A stretch of DNA of 64,000 nt from DASZUK01 sp035547695 (GCA_035547695.1 DASZUK010000018.1:62001-126000), one strand, 5' to 3'; shown: positions 39,558 to 51,360, counted from the first letter of the stretch. Numbers and translations: made by a program. The notes: generated from the sequence alone by a model not told the origin.

Positions 39558-41012
39558 GTGGACGTCGGCGAGCTCCTCCTCCTGATCGGCGGCGTCCTGG
39601 CCGCCAGCGTCCTGGTGGCGCTGGGGGCGGCCCGGGTGGGGGTGCCGACCCTGGTGGCCTTCCTGGGGCTCGGCATGCTGCTCGGGTCGGACGGTCCCGG
39701 CGGCATCGCCTTCGACAACGCCGGCCTGGCCCGGACGATCGGCGTGGTCGGCCTGGTCGCCATCCTCTACGAGGGCGGCCTGTCCACGTCCTGGCGGCGG
39801 CTGCGGTCGGTGGCGGTCCCCGCCGCGCTGCTCAGCACCGTCGGGGTGGTGGCCACCGCGCTGCTGGCCGGGCTGGCCGCGTTCTACCTCTTCGGCCTGC
39901 CGTGGCTGCCCGCCCTGCTCCTCGGTGCCGTGGTCTCCTCGACGGACGCCGCGGCGGTGTTCGCCGCGCTGCGGCACACCCGGATCCGGCGACGGCTGGC
40001 CCGGACGCTGGAGGCCGAGACCGGGCTCAACGACCCAATCGCCATCACCCTCACCCTGGGGCTGATCGCCTGGATCCAGCAGCCCACCTACGACCTCGGT
40101 GACCTGGTGCTGCTGTTCGTCCGCCAGTTGGGCCTGGGCCTGGTCGTCGGGGTGGCCTGCGGGGCGGTGGCCGCCTGGGCGTTCCGCCGCCTCCCCCAGG
40201 CGGTCGGCTCGTTCGCCACGGTGGCCTCGGTGGCCGCGGCCGCCGTGGCGTTCGGCCTGGCCGCCATCATGGGTGGCAGCGGGTTCCTGGCGGTCTACCT
40301 GGTCGGCCTGTCGGTCGGCAGCACCCCCTCTCGGTACCGCCGGCAGTTGGTGGCCTTCCACGAGGGCCTGGCCTTCCTGGCCCAGGTGGTCCTGTTCGTG
40401 GTGCTGGGCCTGCTCGCCTTCCCGGAGCGGCTGGCCACCGTCATCGGCCCGGGGCTGGCCCTGTCGGTACTGCTGGTGGTGGTGGTCCGGCCGATCGCGG
40501 TGTGGCTGTCCACGGCCGTCGTCCGGTTCACCGGCCGGGAACGCCTGCTGCTCGGCTGGGCCGGGCTACGGGGCGCGGCGCCGATCGTCCTGGCCACCTT
40601 CGCCCTGTCGTCCCACATCGGCCGGGCCGAGACCATCTTCGACGCCGTGTTCTTCGTCGTCGTGGTGTCCACCCTGCTCCAGGGCACCACCCTGGAGCCT
40701 CTGGCCCGCCGCCTCGGCCTGGTGGACCCGGGACCGGCACGGACGGCGCCGCCCATCGAGGTGGACTCGACCGGCCACCTCGACCTGGTCGAGTTCGACG
40801 TCACCGGTGACCACGCCATCGCCGGCGCCACCGTCAGCCAGACCGGCCTGCCCCGGGGCGCCCTCATCGCGGTGGTCGTCCGCGGTGGCGACGCCATCCC
40901 GCCCCGGGGCAGCACCGTGATCGAGGCCGGCGACCGCCTCTACGTCCTCGTCCCCCACACCGTCCGGCCGGAGCTGGACGACGTCTTCACCCGCTGGCGC
41001 CGCCGCGTCTGA
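39558..41012 (+). CDS. CPA1-type cation/proton antiporter with TrkA-C domain
   Basis: A ~484-residue antiporter with about 12 membrane segments. GTG 39558 is preferred (GAGGA 7 nt upstream); GTG 39540 would add six residues derived from the upstream tandem repeat. Family features include 'LLGAVVSSTDAAAVFAALR' and 'AETGLNDPIAITLTL' (the ion-binding Asp region), and 'LLGWAGLRGAAPIVLATFAL'. The C-terminal ~75 residues (VEFDVTGDHAIAGATVSQ, VIEAGDRLYVLVP) form a TrkA-C/RCK-C regulatory domain. This layout matches K+(Na+)/H+ antiporters of the NhaP2/CvrA kind, for pH or volume homeostasis. Confidence 0.88.
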   Translation: MDVGELLLLIGGVLAASVLVALGAARVGVPTLVAFLGLGMLLGSDGPGGIAFDNAGLARTIGVVGLVAILYEGGLSTSWRRLRSVAVPAALLSTVGVVATALLAGLAAFYLFGLPWLPALLLGAVVSSTDAAAVFAALRHTRIRRRLARTLEAETGLNDPIAITLTLGLIAWIQQPTYDLGDLVLLFVRQLGLGLVVGVACGAVAAWAFRRLPQAVGSFATVASVAAAAVAFGLAAIMGGSGFLAVYLVGLSVGSTPSRYRRQLVAFHEGLAFLAQVVLFVVLGLLAFPERLATVIGPGLALSVLLVVVVRPIAVWLSTAVVRFTGRERLLLGWAGLRGAAPIVLATFALSSHIGRAETIFDAVFFVVVVSTLLQGTTLEPLARRLGLVDPGPARTAPPIEVDSTGHLDLVEFDVTGDHAIAGATVSQTGLPRGALIAVVVRGGDAIPPRGSTVIEAGDRLYVLVPHTVRPELDDVFTRWRRRV

Positions 41013-41029
41013 CCGGCCGCCGCCCGGCG

Positions 41030-42808
41030 TCAGGCCGCCGGCCCTGTGGCCAGCGTGACCGTCGCCGTGTGGCTCTGGCCGGCGCTGTCGGTCCAGGTGA
41101 CCTGCACCTTGTCGCCGGGATGGTGGCCGCCCATGATCGACGTCAGGTCGTCGGCCGAGCCCACCGACGTGCCGCCGACGGCGGTGATCACGTCCCCCCC
41201 GGCCAGGCCGGCCTTCTGGGCCGGGGAACCGCTCACCACTCCGGTCACGGCGGCCCCGGCCGTCGAGCTGCCGGTGGCGCCTGTGGCCGATGTCCCTGTG
41301 GTCCCTGTGGTTGTGGCCGCTGTCGTTGTGCCCGAGGACGATGTGAACCCGCCGGCGCCTGTCCCGAACCCTGTGGTGCCACCGAAGCCGGACCGGCCGC
41401 CGAGACCGCCGAACGGGGAGCGGCCGAACGGGCTCTGCCTGCCGCCTGTCGACCCCTGGCTGCCGGCGGCCGACTGGACCTCCACACCCAGGAAGGCGGT
41501 CTGGCCGATGTGGACGGTGGAGGACGCATGGCCGGCTTCGATCTGCTTGGCCAAGCTGAGGGCGGCGTTGATGGGGATGGCGTAGCCCTGCCCTGTGGCT
41601 CCCTGGAAGGTGAAGCCCTGGGACTCGGACGCCGCGGTGTCCATGCCGATCACCTGGCCGCTGGTGTTCACCAGCGGGCCGCCGGAGTCACCGGGCTGGA
41701 TGTCGCAGTTGACCTGGATCAGCCCGGTGAGCTGCTCCGACGTGCCGTCGCCCTGGTCGCTGGCCGTGATGGACTGGTCCAGCGCGGTGACCGACCCGCC
41801 GGCCACGCTCGGGGTGCCGCCGGCGCCGCCGGCGTTGCCGATGCCGACCACCCCCTGGCCGACCGCCACGTTGGACGAGTTGCCGGTCGTCACCGTCTGG
41901 AGCCCGGACGCGCCGTGCAGTTGGATCACCGCGACGTCGTCGGACCGGTCGTAGCCGACGACGCTGGCGGTGTAGGTCTTGCCGTTGCCGATGTCGGTCA
42001 CGCTGATGCTGGTGGCCCCTTCGATGACGTGGTTGTTGGTCAGCACCTCCCCGTCGGAGGTCAGCACCATCCCGGTACCGGCGGCCTGCTCGTTCTGGTA
42101 GCTGAGGGTGGTGTTGATGTCCACCAGCCCCGGGTCCACCTTGGCCGCGATGGCCGACAGGTTCGACGGCGATCCCGCCGCGGACGACGTCGAGCCGCCG
42201 GAGGAGCGCGAAGAGCCGGAGGACCCGGACCCGGATGTGCCGAAGGGCGAGCCGCCGGACCCGAAGCCCGGGAACGACCCGCCCGCACCCGACCCACCCT
42301 CGCCGGACGAGCCGGAGCCGGACGACGAACCCGGGCCGACCGGGGAGACGGCCGACGTCGGCGCCGTTCCGGACGGCTGCCACACCGCATAGCCGATGCC
42401 CACCCCGGCGAGGGTGGCGGCGGCGGTCAGCACCGCTGCCCCGCCCATCAACCGGGACCGCCGGCTCCGGGACCCCGACGGCGGTTGGGCGGCCGCCGGC
42501 GCCGTCCACCCGGTGCCCGGTGGCCCCCACGGCGACCCGACCGGTCCCCAGGCAGAGCCGGGCTGGCCAGGCTGGCCGGAGCCCGGCGGCGGCGTCGAAG
42601 GCCCCGGTCCCCAGTTCCCGGACGGGCCCGGGCTCCAGCCCGCCGGGGTCCATCCACCCGGCGCCCAACCGGCCGGGCCTTCCGTCGCGCCGGGCGCCGC
42701 ACCCGGCGTCTCGGCGGTGGCCGGCGGGAGGGGGATGGCGGCACCGTCGCCGGAGGGAGTGCGGCCGGCCGGGTCGGACTGCTCCGGTTGCGACTGGGGA
42801 TCGGTCAT
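41030..42808 (-). CDS. htrA: HtrA-like trypsin/PDZ membrane serine protease
   Basis: A 592-residue protein from ATG 42808 (CCAGGAGGG upstream). A Pro/Gly-rich cytoplasmic region (1-120), a membrane helix (LMGGAAVLTAAATLAGVGIG), a long Gly/Ser linker, then the protease: His in 'VLTNNHVIEG', Asp in 'DRSDDVAVIQL', Ser in 'DIQPGDSGGPLVNTSG'. A second Gly/Thr-rich linker leads to one C-terminal PDZ domain (SGSPAQKAGLAGGDVITAV). It is an extracytoplasmic quality-control protease, like mycobacterial PepD/HtrA. Its stop is 18 bp from the convergent antiporter stop. Confidence 0.92.
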   Translation of the reverse strand: MTDPQSQPEQSDPAGRTPSGDGAAIPLPPATAETPGAAPGATEGPAGWAPGGWTPAGWSPGPSGNWGPGPSTPPPGSGQPGQPGSAWGPVGSPWGPPGTGWTAPAAAQPPSGSRSRRSRLMGGAAVLTAAATLAGVGIGYAVWQPSGTAPTSAVSPVGPGSSSGSGSSGEGGSGAGGSFPGFGSGGSPFGTSGSGSSGSSRSSGGSTSSAAGSPSNLSAIAAKVDPGLVDINTTLSYQNEQAAGTGMVLTSDGEVLTNNHVIEGATSISVTDIGNGKTYTASVVGYDRSDDVAVIQLHGASGLQTVTTGNSSNVAVGQGVVGIGNAGGAGGTPSVAGGSVTALDQSITASDQGDGTSEQLTGLIQVNCDIQPGDSGGPLVNTSGQVIGMDTAASESQGFTFQGATGQGYAIPINAALSLAKQIEAGHASSTVHIGQTAFLGVEVQSAAGSQGSTGGRQSPFGRSPFGGLGGRSGFGGTTGFGTGAGGFTSSSGTTTAATTTGTTGTSATGATGSSTAGAAVTGVVSGSPAQKAGLAGGDVITAVGGTSVGSADDLTSIMGGHHPGDKVQVTWTDSAGQSHTATVTLATGPAA

Positions 42809-42930
42809 GGGGGCCCTCCTGGTTGGCTGGTTGCGGCCACCTCCTGGCCACTTCCGTGGGTCCAGTAGACCGGAGGTCCGTAAGATTTGGGTCAAGTCCG
42901 GCTAGAAGTCGGCTAAATCCGGGGGGACGC

Positions 42931-44133
42931 ATGGACTGCTGCAGGGACGACGAGGGGCGGGTTCGCTACGACCCGTTCGACCCGGCGGTGCACCGGGACC
43001 CGTACCCGCTGTACCGGCGGCTGCGGGACGAGGACCCGGTGCACCACGTCGAGCACCGCGACTACTGGGTGCTGTCCCGGTTCGCCGACGTGTTCGCCGC
43101 GGCCGGCGACGGGGCCACGTTCTCCTCGGCGGAGGGACTGACGTTCGAGCGGGACGAGATCGCCCGGCTGGGGCTGGCCCCGACGATGGTGATGATGGAC
43201 CGGCCGGACCACACCGTCTACCGCCGGCTGGTCAGCCGGGGGTTCACCCCGCGGCAGGTGGCCGGGCTGGAGCCGGCGGTGCGGTCGTTCGTCCGGCAAC
43301 GGGTGGACGCCCTGTTGGACGCCGGGGAGGGGGACTTCATCGAGCTGCTGGCGGGGCCCCTGCCGACCCTGGTGGTGGCCACCTACCTGGGGGTGCCCGA
43401 AGAGGACCGGGCGCAGTTCGACGCCTGGAGCGCGGCCATCGTGTCGGCCAACGCCCGCGGCGACGCCGTCGCCGGGGCGGCCGAGGCCGTCGGCGGGCTG
43501 TACCGGTACTTCACCGACCTGGTGGCCCGGCGGCGTCGGGAGCCGGCCGACGACATGCTGTCGGACCTGGTCGCCGCCGACGTCGGTGGCGACCCCCTGG
43601 ACCTCCTGCGGATACTGGGCTACTGCTTCGTGATGATCGCCGGCGGCAACGACACCGTCACCGGCCTCCTCGGCGGCGCTGCCGTGGCCCTGACCGAGCG
43701 GCCGGACCAGCGGCAGATGCTGGTCGACGACCCGGGGCTGATCCCGGCCGCGGTGGAGGAGCTGCTGCGGTGGACGTCCCCGGTGCAGGGGTTGTGCCGG
43801 ACCACCACCCAGGACGTGGTGGTGGGGGGCCGGACCATCCCGGCCGGCCGCAAGGTGCACCTGCTGTACGGGTCCGCCAACCGGGACCCCAGGGAGTTCG
43901 GGCCCTCCGCCGGGCAGCTCGACCTCACCCGCCGGGCGCCCCGGATGATGGCCTTCGGCGGCGGCCCCCACCACTGCCTCGGGGCGGCCGCGGCCCGGCT
44001 GCAGGGCCGGGTGGCCCTGGAGGAGCTGCTGGCCGCGGCGCCGGGGCTGGCCGCCGATCCCGAGAACGGCCGGCTGGCTCCCGGGCCGTTCGTCCGCCGC
44101 TACGAGTCGCTGCCCGTCCGCGTGGCGTCGTGA
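42931..44133 (+). CDS. Cytochrome P450
   Basis: A 400-residue P450 from ATG 42931, behind GGGGGGACGC. I-helix 'IAGGNDTVTGLL', K-helix ExxR as 'EELLRWTSPVQ', and heme loop 'FGGGPHHCLGAAAARLQGR' with the axial Cys. The I-helix has Asn-Asp in place of the usual Glu/Asp-Thr pair region but keeps the Thr. It monooxygenates an unknown substrate, perhaps a fatty acid or steroid-like compound. No ferredoxin gene is adjacent. Its end overlaps the convergent DMT gene by 34 bp. Confidence 0.92.
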   Translation: MDCCRDDEGRVRYDPFDPAVHRDPYPLYRRLRDEDPVHHVEHRDYWVLSRFADVFAAAGDGATFSSAEGLTFERDEIARLGLAPTMVMMDRPDHTVYRRLVSRGFTPRQVAGLEPAVRSFVRQRVDALLDAGEGDFIELLAGPLPTLVVATYLGVPEEDRAQFDAWSAAIVSANARGDAVAGAAEAVGGLYRYFTDLVARRRREPADDMLSDLVAADVGGDPLDLLRILGYCFVMIAGGNDTVTGLLGGAAVALTERPDQRQMLVDDPGLIPAAVEELLRWTSPVQGLCRTTTQDVVVGGRTIPAGRKVHLLYGSANRDPREFGPSAGQLDLTRRAPRMMAFGGGPHHCLGAAAARLQGRVALEELLAAAPGLAADPENGRLAPGPFVRRYESLPVRVAS

Positions 44134-45062
44134 GCCGGTGGCGTCGACGGGGGGACCGGCCGGCCCGGGGCCGGGAGGGCGTCGGCGGCCTGGCCCTCCT
44201 TGATCAGCGGGCTACGGCTGAGCAGGACCACGCTGGCCACCAGCACCACCACGGCCACCACCTCGCCGGCCAGGTGCAACGGGGAGTACCGGATGTGCTC
44301 CCCGAACAGGGTCACGCCGAGCAGGCTGGCCACCAGGGGGTCGACGATGGTCAGCCCGGGCTGCGACGCGGCCAGAGGGCCGGCCTGGAAGGCGTTGGAC
44401 ACCAGGAACATGGCCGCGGCCCCGGACAGGACCAGGACGTAGGGCGACCAGTTGGACAGCACCGCGTACAGGCCCTGGTCGACGTGGGAGCTCAGCTCCT
44501 TGATGACGGCCGCCACGAACCCCCAGGCGATGCCGGCGGACACCGACAGCAGGGCCGCCTTCCTGGCCGGTGACGGTCCCCGGCCGCTCCGCAACGGCAC
44601 CACCGACAGCGCGGCCACCAGCCCGGCCGCACCGAAGGTGCACGCCGCGGCCAGTATCCACATCCACGCCGTCGCCTCCGTCGTCGAGCCCCCGGAGGGA
44701 TCGGCCAGGAGCAGGAACCCGCCCAGCCCGAGCGCCATGCCGGCGGCGGCCAGCCAGTCGCGGGCGTGCACCAGCTTGTGGTTCCGCAGCGCCAGGTAGG
44801 TGAACACGAACAGCAGCTCGGTGGCGATGATCGGCTGCACCAGGCTGAGGTCACCGAAGTGCAGGGCGGCCAACTGGAACAGGAAGCCGGCGATCATGCA
44901 GAGGATGCCGAGGAACCACACCGGGCGGCGGAGCAGGTAGCGCACCAGCCGCCAACTGAACGAGAGCTCGCCCGGCGCCGGGGCGGCCGCGACGCGCTGG
45001 GCCACCGACGACGTGGCCGTGAACACGCTGGCCACCAGGGCCAGCAGGATCTCGACGCTCAT
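44100..45062 (-). CDS. DMT/EamA-type transporter
   Basis: A 320-residue protein with about ten hydrophobic helices in two related halves (VEILLALVASVFTATSSVAQ, LSLVQPIIATELLFVFTYLA, and 'AASQPGLTIVDPLVASLLG' with 'LFGEHI' in the second half, the classical DMT end-of-half motif). Such proteins export small metabolites, or flip lipids, in the inner membrane. The substrate is unknown. The C-terminus is Pro-rich. Confidence 0.82.
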   Translation of the reverse strand: MSVEILLALVASVFTATSSVAQRVAAAPAPGELSFSWRLVRYLLRRPVWFLGILCMIAGFLFQLAALHFGDLSLVQPIIATELLFVFTYLALRNHKLVHARDWLAAAGMALGLGGFLLLADPSGGSTTEATAWMWILAAACTFGAAGLVAALSVVPLRSGRGPSPARKAALLSVSAGIAWGFVAAVIKELSSHVDQGLYAVLSNWSPYVLVLSGAAAMFLVSNAFQAGPLAASQPGLTIVDPLVASLLGVTLFGEHIRYSPLHLAGEVVAVVVLVASVVLLSRSPLIKEGQAADALPAPGRPVPPSTPPAHDATRTGSDS

Positions 45063-45133
45063 GGGCCGGCTCCCCTTTCCGGGCCCGTTGCCGGGAGGTG
45101 GGCGACCACCTCATCGGACCCGGTCACCTGCAA

Positions 45134-46735
45134 TTATGGGCAACCGGCCGGCGGTGCTGCGCATTCCCCGTCGTAGGGCGGCAGCCGGACCCAGAACCGG
45201 GCGCCGGGGGCGCCACCGGCCGCGGCACCGCCGGCCCGGGCGGCACCGCCGGCCCGGGCGGCACCGTCGGCCCGGGCGGCACCGCCGGCGGTGTTCGGCT
45301 CCACGCCGACCGTCCCGCCGTGGGCCCTGGCGATGGCGGCCACGATGGCCAGCCCGAGGCCGGCCCCGCCGGTCGACCGGGCCCGGGAGGTGTCGGCCCG
45401 GTAGAACGGCTCGAAGATGCGGTCCCGATCTTCCGCCGGCACCCCGGGCCCGTGGTCACCGACCTCCACCGTGACCCCGTCGGGCCCGGCCGACACCCGG
45501 ACCTCCACCGGTGCCCCTTCGGGCGAGTGGCGGACGGCGTTGGCCAGCAGGTTGTCCACGACCTGGCGGAGGCGGTGGGCGTCGCCGGCGACCACGGCCT
45601 CGGTGGGGAGCTCCAGGGAGATCCGGTGCCCGGGGGCCGCGGCCCGTGCGGCGGCCACCGCCTGGGCCACCACCGCGACGACGTCGCTGGGCGCCATCTC
45701 CAGCGGGCGTTCCCGGTCCAGGCGGGCCAGCAGCAGCAGGTCGTCCACCAGCAGCTTCATCCGGTCGGCCTCCTCCCGGATGTGCCGCATCGACGTCGCC
45801 AGGTCCTCCGGCCGGTCCCGGGCGCCCATGTCGAAGATCTCGGCGTAGCCCCGGATGGACGTCAGGGGGGTCCGCAGCTCGTGGGAGGCATCGGCCAGGA
45901 ACCGGCGCAGCCGGTGCTCCGAGGCCGCCCGGGCGGCGAAGGCGGCCTCGATCTCCCCCAGCATGACGTTGAGGGCCAGCCCCAACCGGCCGACCTCCGT
46001 GCGCTCCTCGGCCGGGGCCACCCGCCGGCTCAGGTCCCCGCCGGCGATCGCCCCGGCCGTCACCGCCATCTCCTCCAGCGGCCGCAGGTCCCGGCGGACG
46101 GTCCACCAGACCAGGCCTCCCACTCCGACCAGGACCCCGACGCTGACCAGCACCATCACCAGGGCCAGCCGGCCCAGCGTCTCCTGGGTCTCGGTCAGCG
46201 GGATGGCCACCACCAGGGACAGCCCGTGGTCGTGCAGCGGGCGGGCCAGCACCCGGTAGGCGACGGTGCCGGCCCCGAGGCTGCCGGTGCTGAACACCGC
46301 GGTCCCCCCGGTGGCCGGCGGCAGCGGGTGCGGCAGCGCCGGCCCGGGCGGCACGGTGCTGCCGTACACGAACGTCACCGGACTGCCCACCACCCGGCCC
46401 TTCCGGCCGATCAGCTCGCCGATGGTCCCCTCCGGGAACTCACCGACGCGGTGCCCGCCGCGGCGCCCCGTGAACGGGAACGGACCGGAGGGGAACGACG
46501 TCCCGTTCCCCACCTGCCCGGGCGTGGTGCCCGGCGTGGTGCTCGGCACAGGGACCGGCAGGCGGTGCTCCCGGACCAGCAGTCCAGTGGCGGCGAACGA
46601 CGCGTCCTGCAACTGGGAGTCCACCCGGTCCAGCAGGAACGACCGTAGCTGGGTGTAGACGACCACGTCCGACACCACCAGGCCGGCGGCCACCACCACG
46701 AGCAGCACCAGCAGGAGCCGGGCTCGAAGGGGCAC
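45134..46735 (-). CDS. Sensor histidine kinase
   Basis: A 533-residue membrane kinase. Two membrane helices (LLLVLLVVVAAGLVVSDVVV; LALVMVLVSVGVLVGVGGLV) enclose a ~145-residue extracytoplasmic sensor. HAMP region, then HisKA 'FLADASHELRTPLTSIRGYA' (phosphorylated His), N box 'NLLANAVRHSPEGAPVEV', G1 'VGDHGPGVP' and G2 'GGAGLGLAIVAAIARAHGG'. Just after the G2 box, four 18-bp repeats (45224-45295) insert an Ala/Gly/Arg run before the final strand 'GARFWVRLPP'. It is paired with the response regulator whose stop lies 9 bp upstream of its start. The signal is unknown. Confidence 0.92.
   Translation of the reverse strand: MPLRARLLLVLLVVVAAGLVVSDVVVYTQLRSFLLDRVDSQLQDASFAATGLLVREHRLPVPVPSTTPGTTPGQVGNGTSFPSGPFPFTGRRGGHRVGEFPEGTIGELIGRKGRVVGSPVTFVYGSTVPPGPALPHPLPPATGGTAVFSTGSLGAGTVAYRVLARPLHDHGLSLVVAIPLTETQETLGRLALVMVLVSVGVLVGVGGLVWWTVRRDLRPLEEMAVTAGAIAGGDLSRRVAPAEERTEVGRLGLALNVMLGEIEAAFAARAASEHRLRRFLADASHELRTPLTSIRGYAEIFDMGARDRPEDLATSMRHIREEADRMKLLVDDLLLLARLDRERPLEMAPSDVVAVVAQAVAAARAAAPGHRISLELPTEAVVAGDAHRLRQVVDNLLANAVRHSPEGAPVEVRVSAGPDGVTVEVGDHGPGVPAEDRDRIFEPFYRADTSRARSTGGAGLGLAIVAAIARAHGGTVGVEPNTAGGAARADGAARAGGAARAGGAAAGGAPGARFWVRLPPYDGECAAPPAGCP
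45224..45295 (-). repeat. In-frame 18-bp tandem repeats in the kinase ATPase domain
   Basis: On the plus strand the unit GGCACCGCCGGCCCGGGC occurs at 45224, 45242 and (one change) 45260, with a partial fourth copy at 45278. It encodes six-residue Ala/Arg/Gly units within the C-terminal catalytic domain. Confidence 0.95.
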
Positions 46736-46744
46736 CGTGAGGTC

Positions 46745-47437
46745 CTAGCCGGCCGGGCGGCGCAGGCGGTAGCCCACCCCGCGGACGGTGTGGATCAGCC
46801 GTGGCCCGTGCGCCTCCAGCTTCCGCCGGAGCGAGCTGATGAAGATCTCCACGACGTTGTCGTTGCCGTCGAAGTCGTAGTGCCACACCCGGTCCAGGAT
46901 CTGGGCCTTGGACACCACCCGGTCGCTGTTCAGCAGCAGGTAGTGCAGCAGCTTGAACTCGGTCGGGGTCAGGTCCACCACCACCCCGCCCCTGGTCACC
47001 TCGTGCTGGTCCTCGTCCAGCACCACGTCGGCCCAGCGCAGCACCCCGCTGTCCTCGTGGATCTCGTGCACCCGGCGGAGGATGGCCCGGGTGCGGACGA
47101 TCAGCTCCTCGACGCTGAACGGCTTGGTCACGTAGTCGTCGCCGCCCAGGGTGAACCCCCGCAGCTTGTCCTCCAGGCCGTCCTTGGCGGTCAGGAAGAT
47201 CACCGGCACCCGCGGACGGTCGCCCGAAAGGTGCCGCAACACCTCGAAGCCGTCCAGGTCGGGGAGCATGACGTCCAGCACCATCAGGTGCGGCCGGAAC
47301 GTGTCGACCGAGAGCAGGGCGTCGCGGCCCGTGTGCACCACCTCCACGGTGAGCCCCTCGTAGCGGAGCGCCATGGACACCAGGTCGGTGATGCCCGGCT
47401 CGTCGTCCACCACCAGGACCCTCGCGCCGTCGGCCAC
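46745..47437 (-). CDS. OmpR-family response regulator
   Basis: A 230-residue regulator. GTG 47437 is selected because GGAAGGAGG is 8 nt upstream and the product begins directly with 'ADGARVLVVDDEPG'; in-frame starts farther up look non-coding. Receiver domain: acidic pair DDE, phosphorylated Asp in 'LDVMLPDLDGFE', Thr and Lys in 'LTAKD' and 'VTKPF'. The winged-helix output domain (VDLTPTEFKLLHYLLLNSDR, NDNVVEIFISSLRRKLE, TVRGVGYRLR) binds DNA. It is operonic with the histidine kinase and divergent from the RodZ-like gene. The regulon is unknown. Confidence 0.94.
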   Translation of the reverse strand: MADGARVLVVDDEPGITDLVSMALRYEGLTVEVVHTGRDALLSVDTFRPHLMVLDVMLPDLDGFEVLRHLSGDRPRVPVIFLTAKDGLEDKLRGFTLGGDDYVTKPFSVEELIVRTRAILRRVHEIHEDSGVLRWADVVLDEDQHEVTRGGVVVDLTPTEFKLLHYLLLNSDRVVSKAQILDRVWHYDFDGNDNVVEIFISSLRRKLEAHGPRLIHTVRGVGYRLRRPAG

Positions 47438-47579
47438 CGCGCCCACCTCCTTCCCCGGCCATCCTCCCGCTTCTCCGGCCATCCTCCCGCGGGTTCCTGT
47501 CGATATCCTGTGGGTGCGCCGGTACGGGTTCCGCGAGCGCGAGCGGTACGCTCCTGGGCAGCACAGGAGGAATGGTGGG

Positions 47580-48719
47580 TTGATCCGGCATCGTGACGGC
47601 GGTCCCCGCCACAACGGCACGCCCGGCCTTCCGTCGTCGGTGCCGGAACTGGCCCGGACGCTCCGGCGGGTCCGGACCCGGCAGGGGCTGCGGTTGGAGG
47701 ACGTCAGCGTCCGCGGTGGCCTGCCCCTGGCCCAACTCGAAGCCCTGGAGAGCGGCACCGTCGACCGGATGCCGGACCGGGTGGCCACGGTCAAGGTCCT
47801 GCGGGGTTACGCCGACTTCCTCGGCCTGTCCGGTGACCAGTTCGCCCTCGCCCTGGTCGACATCTGGCCGACCGTGCCGTCCGCCCAGTTCCCGATCGCG
47901 GCCGTGCACGGCAGTACCGGGGCCGTCCCCCCCACCGGGCCACCGACGGTCGCCGTCCCCGGGATCGGGGCCGCCGGTGCTCCGACCGGCCAGGTGGCGT
48001 CGGTGACCGCCGCCCTGCCCGGCACTCCCCTCACCGGGGCCTGGCCCACAACCGGCACCCATCCCACCGGCGGGCCCTCCGGGGTGAGGGGCCTGGCCGA
48101 CACCGGGGTCGCCCCGGCGGTCACCGGCCCACCCCACCGTCCCCGCCGTCGCGACCGTCGCAGCGACCGCCGCGACGGGGCACCGCTCTGGTTGAAGGGG
48201 GTGGTGACGGTGGTGGTGGTGGCCATCCTGGTGGCCGCGGCCGGGCTGATCATCCAGGAGGTCAAGCCGTCCTGGTTGCGTTCCCTCGGGATCACCCACG
48301 CCCCGGCCGGCGGGTCCGGTGGGTCCTCCGGTGGCGGGTCCGGTGGCGGGAACACGACGACCTCGTCACCACGCTCGACCACGTCCTCCGCGCCGCCGTC
48401 GGGGTCCGGAACCCTGAAACCGGCCACCACCACCGCGACGACCGCCACCTTCGACCTCAGGGGCGCCACACCCACCGTCGCGGTGGCCGCCGTCGGGAAC
48501 CCAAGCTGGGTCCAGGTCACCGCCACCGGCCAGGCCGACCCGCTGTTCAGCGGCATCCTGCAGGCCGGCCAGACCCAGTCCTTCCCGGTCCACCAGTCAC
48601 TCGTCGTCGAGATCGGGTCCTCCGCCGCCCACCTGTCCGCGGCCGCCGCCGGCAAGGACCTCGGGTCCTACATCCCCACCGTCGCCCCCTACACCCTGAC
48701 CTTCAACGCTGCGTCATAG
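47580..48719 (+). CDS. RodZ-like HTH membrane protein
   Basis: A 379-residue protein from TTG 47580, with AGGAGG 8-9 nt upstream. N-terminal HTH_25 domain (LARTLRRVRTRQGLRLEDVS, PLAQLEALESGTVDRMPDR, YADFLGLSGDQFALAL), a Pro/Gly-rich linker, one membrane helix (GVVTVVVVAILVAAAGLIIQ) and an extracellular DUF4115-like domain (PSWVQVTATGQADPLFSGI, QTQSFPVHQSLVVEIGSSA). RodZ-like proteins link the cytoskeleton or wall-synthesis machinery to the membrane. An MreB gene is not in the window. Its stop lies within a 30-bp direct repeat. Confidence 0.82.
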   Translation: MIRHRDGGPRHNGTPGLPSSVPELARTLRRVRTRQGLRLEDVSVRGGLPLAQLEALESGTVDRMPDRVATVKVLRGYADFLGLSGDQFALALVDIWPTVPSAQFPIAAVHGSTGAVPPTGPPTVAVPGIGAAGAPTGQVASVTAALPGTPLTGAWPTTGTHPTGGPSGVRGLADTGVAPAVTGPPHRPRRRDRRSDRRDGAPLWLKGVVTVVVVAILVAAAGLIIQEVKPSWLRSLGITHAPAGGSGGSSGGGSGGGNTTTSSPRSTTSSAPPSGSGTLKPATTTATTATFDLRGATPTVAVAAVGNPSWVQVTATGQADPLFSGILQAGQTQSFPVHQSLVVEIGSSAAHLSAAAAGKDLGSYIPTVAPYTLTFNAAS

Positions 48720-48813
48720 GCCCGATCGGGGCCCCAACCCCGATCTCCTCCGATCCGTGGGGCCCCAACCCCACGGCGGCCGTCGTCATAGGCCCGATCG
48801 GGGCCCCAACCCC
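48712..48813. repeat. 30-bp direct repeats with hairpins between rodZ-like and gyrA
   Basis: A 30-bp sequence starting CGTCATAGGCCCGATCGGGG occurs at 48712-48741 and 48784-48813; the first copy includes the rodZ-like stop codon. Hairpins with an identical CCCCAA loop form at 48724-48745 (8-bp stem GATCGGGG/CCCCGATC) and 48755-48776 (8-bp stem CCGTGGGG/CCCCACGG). They probably end transcription of the two convergent genes. Confidence 0.85.
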
Positions 48814-48852
48814 AAGCGCCCACCGATGCGTCTCCGCGGAGACGCCGGGGGG

Positions 48853-51360
<2,508 letters not shown>

